9,640 nucleotides of DNA from Pseudomonadota bacterium. Its GTDB lineage: Bacteria; Pseudomonadota; Alphaproteobacteria; JAAXGF01. Both the position numbers and the translations under genes were made by a program. Shown in pieces: positions 6,431 to 9,640 of this stretch. The stretch lies in NCBI GenBank assembly GCA_022563655.1, contig JADFMW010000098.1, positions 1-9,640 of the forward strand, written 5' to 3'. The notes beneath the pieces are model-generated. The model did no database searches and was not told the origin of the DNA. It saw nothing but the letters and a program-made list of their open reading frames with translations. The stretch's first letter is position 1. Every line of letters begins with the position of its first letter.

Positions 6431-7438
6431 ATGGACAAGACGATGGTGATGGTGTGCGGCCACGGCAGCCGCGACGAGGATGCGGTTCGCGAGTTCGAGG
6501 TGCTGGTGCGCGGCCTCGCCGAGCGCTTCCCCCGGTTGCAGCTGGCCCACGGCTTCCTGGAGTTCGCCCGGCCGATCATCCGCCAGGGGCTCGATAAGCT
6601 GCGGCGCGCCGGCGCGACCCGCATCCTGGCCGTTCCGGGCATGCTCTTCGCCGCCGGCCACGCGAAAAACGACATTCCCTCGGTGCTCAACCGCTACGCC
6701 GCCGAGCACCCCGGGGTGACCGTTCACTACGGCCGCGAGCTCGCCGTCGATCTCAAGCTGCTGCGCGCCGCGCGCGACCGCATCGAAGAGGCCGAGGCGC
6801 GGGCCGGCGGGGCTTTCGGGCGGAGCGAGACGTGTCTCGTCGTCGTCGGGCGCGGCGCCTCGGACCCCGACGCCAACTCCAACGTCGCCAAGGTCGCCCG
6901 CTTGCTGTGGGAGGGGATGGGTTTCGGCTGGGCCGAGGTGTGCTACTCGGGCGTCACCTTCCCGCGTACCGACGAAGCGTTCGAACGGGTCACCCGGCTC
7001 GGCTTCAAGCGCATCATCGTATTCCCGTACTTCCTGTTTACCGGGGTGCTGGTGAAGCGCATCTACAGCCATGCCGACGAAGCCGCGGCGCGCCATCCCG
7101 AGGTCGAGTTCGTCAAGGCCGGCTACCTCAACGATCACCCGCTCGTGTTCGACACCTTCGTCGACCGGGTAAGCGAGATCCAAACGGGCCAGAACCTTAT
7201 GAACTGCCAGATGTGCAAGTACCGCGAACAAATGATCGGCTTCGAAGGCGACGTCGGCGCCCCGCAGGCGAGCCACCACCACCACGTCGAGGGCATCGGC
7301 ACCGGCCCCGCGCATGGCCACGCGCATCACCGCCACGGCCACGATCACCACTCCACGGGGCACCACTCCACGGGCGGGGGAGACGAAAGCGGCGACGAGC
7401 CGGGGACGGCCCGCGGCGGCGCCGCCGCGTCGTCCTGA
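6431..7438 (+). CDS. cbiX: Long-form sirohydrochlorin cobaltochelatase CbiX with CxxC motif and His-rich tail
   Basis: CbiX inserts Co(II) into sirohydrochlorin, the early cobalt step of the anaerobic pathway; relatives such as SirB insert iron for siroheme. The 335-residue protein is the two-domain long form. The N-terminal half carries the active-site CGHGSRD (H11) and FAAGHAKND (H77), the two metal-handling histidines of the family. The second half begins VVVGRGASDPDANSNVAKVARLLWEG and lacks an equivalent first histidine, as is usual for long CbiX. After the fold comes MNCQMC at residues 257-262, the MxCxxC motif associated with a 4Fe-4S cluster in Bacillus megaterium CbiX. A tail follows with 14 histidines between residues 282 and 312, ending in acidic and Ala/Gly-rich sequence. 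Cobalt storage or delivery by the tail is an inference. It is the first gene of the second plus-strand block, 10 bp before cobH. A ferrochelatase role cannot be excluded. Confidence 0.93.
   Translation: MDKTMVMVCGHGSRDEDAVREFEVLVRGLAERFPRLQLAHGFLEFARPIIRQGLDKLRRAGATRILAVPGMLFAAGHAKNDIPSVLNRYAAEHPGVTVHYGRELAVDLKLLRAARDRIEEAEARAGGAFGRSETCLVVVGRGASDPDANSNVAKVARLLWEGMGFGWAEVCYSGVTFPRTDEAFERVTRLGFKRIIVFPYFLFTGVLVKRIYSHADEAAARHPEVEFVKAGYLNDHPLVFDTFVDRVSEIQTGQNLMNCQMCKYREQMIGFEGDVGAPQASHHHHVEGIGTGPAHGHAHHRHGHDHHSTGHHSTGGGDESGDEPGTARGGAAASS
7346..7375 (+). repeat. 15-bp tandem duplication in the CbiX His-rich tail
   Basis: Two adjacent 15-bp copies, 7346-7360 and 7361-7375, differ only in the last base (G versus C). 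Each encodes His-His-Ser-Thr-Gly in the cbiX frame. The repeat is in register with the reading frame, so it could expand or contract without disrupting the protein. Confidence 0.85.
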
Positions 7439-7448
7439 CAAGCGGCGC

Positions 7449-8084
7449 ATGGTCCGCCGGAACTACCTCAGCGATGCGGCCGAGATCCACCGCGCCTCGC
7501 GCGCGCTGGCGCGGCGTGAGACCGACCTCGGCGGCATCCCCGGCGACCTCGTCGAAGTGGCGCTCAGGCTGGTGCACGCCAGCGGCATGCCCGAGGTAAT
7601 CGCCGACCTCGCCTTCTCGCCCGGCGCCGGAGACGCGGGCCGGGAGGCGTTGCGCGCCGGCGCCACCGTGCTGGTGGACACCGAGATGGTCGCCCATGGC
7701 GTCGTCCGCGAGGCGCTGCCGGCGGCGAACCCGGTCGTGTGCAGACTCAACGCGCCGGGGGTCGCCGAGCGGGCGGCGCGCCAGGGCATCACGCGCGCGG
7801 CCACGGCGGTCGAGTCGTGGCGCGACGCGCTCGCCGGCGCGGTGGTCGCGGTGGGCAACGCGCCGACCGCGCTCTACCGCCTGCTCGAGCTGCTCGAAGA
7901 GGGCGCGCCCCGGCCGGCGCTGGTCGTCGCCATGCCGGTGGGCTTCGTCGGCGCCGCCGAGGCGAAGGAGGCGCTGATCGAGGGCGGTTTCGACGTCGCT
8001 TACATCGCGTTGCGCGGGCGCCGCGGCGGCAGCGCCCTCGCCGCGGCCACGGTCAACGCGCTGGCGGCGGGAGACGGCCGATGA
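7449..8084 (+). CDS. cobH: Precorrin-8X methylmutase CobH (CbiC family)
   Basis: CobH moves the C-11 methyl group to C-12 in precorrin-8X, giving hydrogenobyrinic acid. The protein is 211 residues, the usual size. It begins MVRRNYLSDAAEIHRASRAL, which lines up with the normal family N-terminus. The catalytic histidine is H43 in LRLVHASGMPEV, the same number as in the characterised Pseudomonas denitrificans enzyme. Later blocks are ATVLVDTEMVAHGV, VAVGNAPTALYRLLELL and AMPVGFVGAAEAKEAL. The start is ATG 7449, 10 bp after cbiX and with no strong ribosome binding site. The frame is open back to 7314, but that extension would overlap the cbiX tail with low-complexity sequence. It ends in an ATGA overlap with cobL. 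Given CobN, an aerobic (cobalt-free) substrate is most likely; a cobalt-precorrin-8 substrate is possible because cbiX is adjacent. Confidence 0.96.
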   Translation: MVRRNYLSDAAEIHRASRALARRETDLGGIPGDLVEVALRLVHASGMPEVIADLAFSPGAGDAGREALRAGATVLVDTEMVAHGVVREALPAANPVVCRLNAPGVAERAARQGITRAATAVESWRDALAGAVVAVGNAPTALYRLLELLEEGAPRPALVVAMPVGFVGAAEAKEALIEGGFDVAYIALRGRRGGSALAAATVNALAAGDGR

Positions 8085-9289
8085 CCCCGTGGCTCTCGAT
8101 CGTCGGCCTCGGCGAGGACGGGCTTGACGGCGTAAGCCCCGTTGCGCGCCGCCTGATCGAGGGCGCCGAGACGCTGGTCGGCGGCGCCCGCCACCTCGCC
8201 TTGGTGCCCGCCAACCACTCCGCCGAGCGGCTCACCTGGGCCAGCCCGCTTACCGACACGGTGGCCGAGATCGTGGCGCGGCGCGGCCGGCGCGTCTGCG
8301 TGCTCGCCACCGGCGATCCGATGTGGCACGGCATCGGCGTGACGCTGGCCCAGCGCGTGCCGCCGGCCGAGATGACGATCGTCCCCGGCGTCTCGGCGTA
8401 CTCGCTGGCCTGCGCCCGTCTCGGCTGGCCGCTCGGCGAGGTCGAGACCCTCACCGTGCACGGCCGCCCTCTCGACCTCGTGCGCGCCTGCCTCGCGCCC
8501 GGCGCCCGGCTCGTCCTGCTCGCCAACGACGGCGACAGCCCGCGCCAGGTGGCGGCGCTGTTGCGCGAGGCCGGGTACGGCGACAGCCGGATCGTCGTGC
8601 TCGAACGCATGGGCGGCGCCAAGGAGCGGCGCATCGAGGGCACGGCCGCACGGTGGCGGGCGCGCCGCGCCGCCGAGTTCAATACCATCGCCGTCGAGTG
8701 CCGCGCCGGAGCCGACGCGAGGGTCTATGCGCGCGCGCCGGGCCTGCCCGACGACGCCTATCTCAACGACGGCCAGCTCACCAAGCGCGAGGTGCGGGCG
8801 GCGACCCTGGCGGCGCTGGCGCCGCTCCCCGGGCGGCTGCTGTGGGACGTGGGCGCCGGGTGCGGCTCGATCGCCATCGAATGGCTGCGCGCGGCGCGCG
8901 GCGCCCGCGCCGTCGCCGTCGAGCGGAACCCCGAGCGGTGCGCCTTCATCGCCAGCAACGCCGCCGCTCTCGGCGTTCCCCAACTCGAGGTCGTGAGCGG
9001 CCCGGCGCCGGCGGCGCTGGCGGGGCTCGAGGCGCCCGACGCCGTGTTCGTCGGCGGCGGGCTCGCCGCGCCCGGCCTCGTCGAGGCCTGCTGGGACGCG
9101 CTCGCCGCCGGCGGCCGGCTGGTCGCCAACGCCGTCACCGTGGAAGGGGAAGCGGTCCTCGCCCGCTGGCGCGAACGGGTCGGCGGCGAGATGACGCGGC
9201 TTTCGGTCTCCCGCCTGGAGATGCTCGGCGCCCATCACGGATGGCGGCCGGCGATGACGGTGACGCAGTTCTCGACAGTGAAGCGATGA
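8081..9289 (+). CDS. cobL: Precorrin-6Y C5,15-methyltransferase (decarboxylating) CobL
   Basis: CobL is the fused CbiE-CbiT enzyme that uses S-adenosylmethionine to methylate C-5 and C-15 of precorrin-6Y and decarboxylates the C-12 acetate, yielding precorrin-8X for CobH. The 402 residues match the family (413 in P. denitrificans). The N-terminal tetrapyrrole-methylase domain covers about 1-205: VGLGEDGLDGVSPVARRLI, LVGGARHL, the GDPMW loop at 78-82 and VPGVSAYSLACARLGW. The linker PDDAYLNDGQLTKREVRAATLAAL leads into the CbiT-type Rossmann methyltransferase domain, with SAM loop WDVGAGCGS at 255-263, then AVERNPERCAFIASNA and VFVGGGL. ATG 8081 overlaps the cobH stop (ATGA), with GGGAGA at 8069-8074 six bases upstream. 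The fused form, together with CobN and a CobI-type next gene, points to the aerobic route. Confidence 0.96.
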   Translation: MTPWLSIVGLGEDGLDGVSPVARRLIEGAETLVGGARHLALVPANHSAERLTWASPLTDTVAEIVARRGRRVCVLATGDPMWHGIGVTLAQRVPPAEMTIVPGVSAYSLACARLGWPLGEVETLTVHGRPLDLVRACLAPGARLVLLANDGDSPRQVAALLREAGYGDSRIVVLERMGGAKERRIEGTAARWRARRAAEFNTIAVECRAGADARVYARAPGLPDDAYLNDGQLTKREVRAATLAALAPLPGRLLWDVGAGCGSIAIEWLRAARGARAVAVERNPERCAFIASNAAALGVPQLEVVSGPAPAALAGLEAPDAVFVGGGLAAPGLVEACWDALAAGGRLVANAVTVEGEAVLARWRERVGGEMTRLSVSRLEMLGAHHGWRPAMTVTQFSTVKR

Positions 9290-9640
9290 GCCCCCCCGGC
9301 ACGCTCTACGGTCTCGGCGTCGGCCCTGGCGATCCGGAGCTGATCACGCTCAAGGCGCTCAACCTGCTGCGCGCCTGTCCGGTGCTCTTCTACCCGGCGC
9401 CCGAGCATGGCGAGAGCCGCGCGCGCGCCATCGCCGCGCCGCACCTGCCCGGCGGCCAGACCGAGTTCGCGATCAGGATGCCCCTGGATGCCGCGCGCTT
9501 CCCGTCCGCGGAGGTCTACGACCGCGCCGCGCGCGAGGCCGCAGCCCACCTCGACGCCGGCCGCGACGTCGCCGTGCTGTGCGAGGGCGACCCGTTCTTC
9601 TACGGCTCGTTCATCTACCTGTTCGCCCGGCTCGCCGGGC
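9286..9640 (+). CDS. cobI: Precorrin-2 C20-methyltransferase CobI, 3'-truncated by the window edge
   Basis: CobI methylates precorrin-2 at C-20 with S-adenosylmethionine to give precorrin-3A, the first committed corrin-ring step. Only 118 codons are inside the window, about half of a protein usually near 240-250 residues. ATG 9286 overlaps the cobL stop in an ATGA junction. The translation opens MSPPGTLYGLGVGPGDPELI, the glycine-rich tetrapyrrole-methylase N-terminus. It continues with TLKALNLLRACPVLFYPAP, IAAPHLPGGQTEFAIRMPL, a VYDRAAREAAAHLDAGRDVAVL stretch and CEGDPFFYGSFIYLFARL. The GDPFFYGSF loop is of CobI (aerobic) style, but CbiL (cobalt-precorrin-2) enzymes are close relatives and the substrate cannot be proved from this half. 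Nothing is broken in the visible part. Confidence 0.95.
   Translation, partial: MSPPGTLYGLGVGPGDPELITLKALNLLRACPVLFYPAPEHGESRARAIAAPHLPGGQTEFAIRMPLDAARFPSAEVYDRAAREAAAHLDAGRDVAVLCEGDPFFYGSFIYLFARLAG

Noticed and set aside
7314..7448. 45-codon N-terminal extension of CobH
   Set aside because: It lies out of frame over the His-rich tail of cbiX and is low complexity; normal CobH sequence begins at ATG 7449 with H43 in the expected position.
6341..7450. Long upstream extension of the cobD frame on the minus strand, giving an apparent protein of about 700 residues
   Set aside because: The extra N-terminal part is antisense to cbiX and shows no family resemblance. Homology to CbiB begins just after ATG 6340.
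8000..9238. 412-codon open frame on the minus strand opposite cobL
   Set aside because: Low-complexity shadow of cobL, whose conserved methyltransferase motifs are all on the plus strand.

Overview
The window is a high-GC cobalamin (vitamin B12) biosynthesis locus, most likely from an alphaproteobacterium; a Rhodospirillales-type member is a guess from protein style and gene order. Hand-counted 60-base rows are typically about 65-82% GC. Nine protein-coding genes fill almost all of the sequence. The largest gap is 90 bp. I see no tRNA, rRNA, CRISPR array, insertion sequence or cobalamin riboswitch.

Layout. Positions 1-5334 (+ strand) hold a late-pathway block: the 3' two-thirds of cobN (cobaltochelatase large subunit), cobO (corrinoid adenosyltransferase), a gene for a secreted SYLF-domain (YSC84/DUF500) protein, and cobQ (cobyric acid synthase). 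cobD (adenosylcobinamide-phosphate synthase) follows on the - strand at 5339-6340, convergent with cobQ and separated from it by 4 bp. After a 90-bp divergent gap, 6431-9640 (+ strand) holds a corrin-ring block: cbiX (long-form sirohydrochlorin cobaltochelatase with a CxxC motif and a His-rich tail), cobH, cobL (CbiE-CbiT fusion) and the 5' part of cobI, which is cut by the window end.

How the genes work together. CobI, CobL and CobH methylate, decarboxylate and rearrange the macrocycle. CobN (with CobS and CobT, not seen here) inserts cobalt into hydrogenobyrinic acid a,c-diamide, CobO adenosylates it, CobQ amidates four side chains and CobD attaches the aminopropanol arm. CbiX belongs to the early-cobalt logic, so the locus pairs an aerobic late chelatase with an early-insertion chelatase. 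Tight coupling is visible: ATGA stop/start overlaps at cobN-cobO, cobH-cobL and cobL-cobI, and a 14-bp overlap between the SYLF gene and a TTG-started cobQ.

Most of this is a conventional B12 cluster. The oddest points are the exported SYLF protein inserted in the operon, the cobN/cbiX pairing, the metal-binding tail of CbiX, a sharp GC dip over the cobO 3' end, and a hairpin spanning the two convergent stop codons. I found no convincing evidence of a wholly new system.
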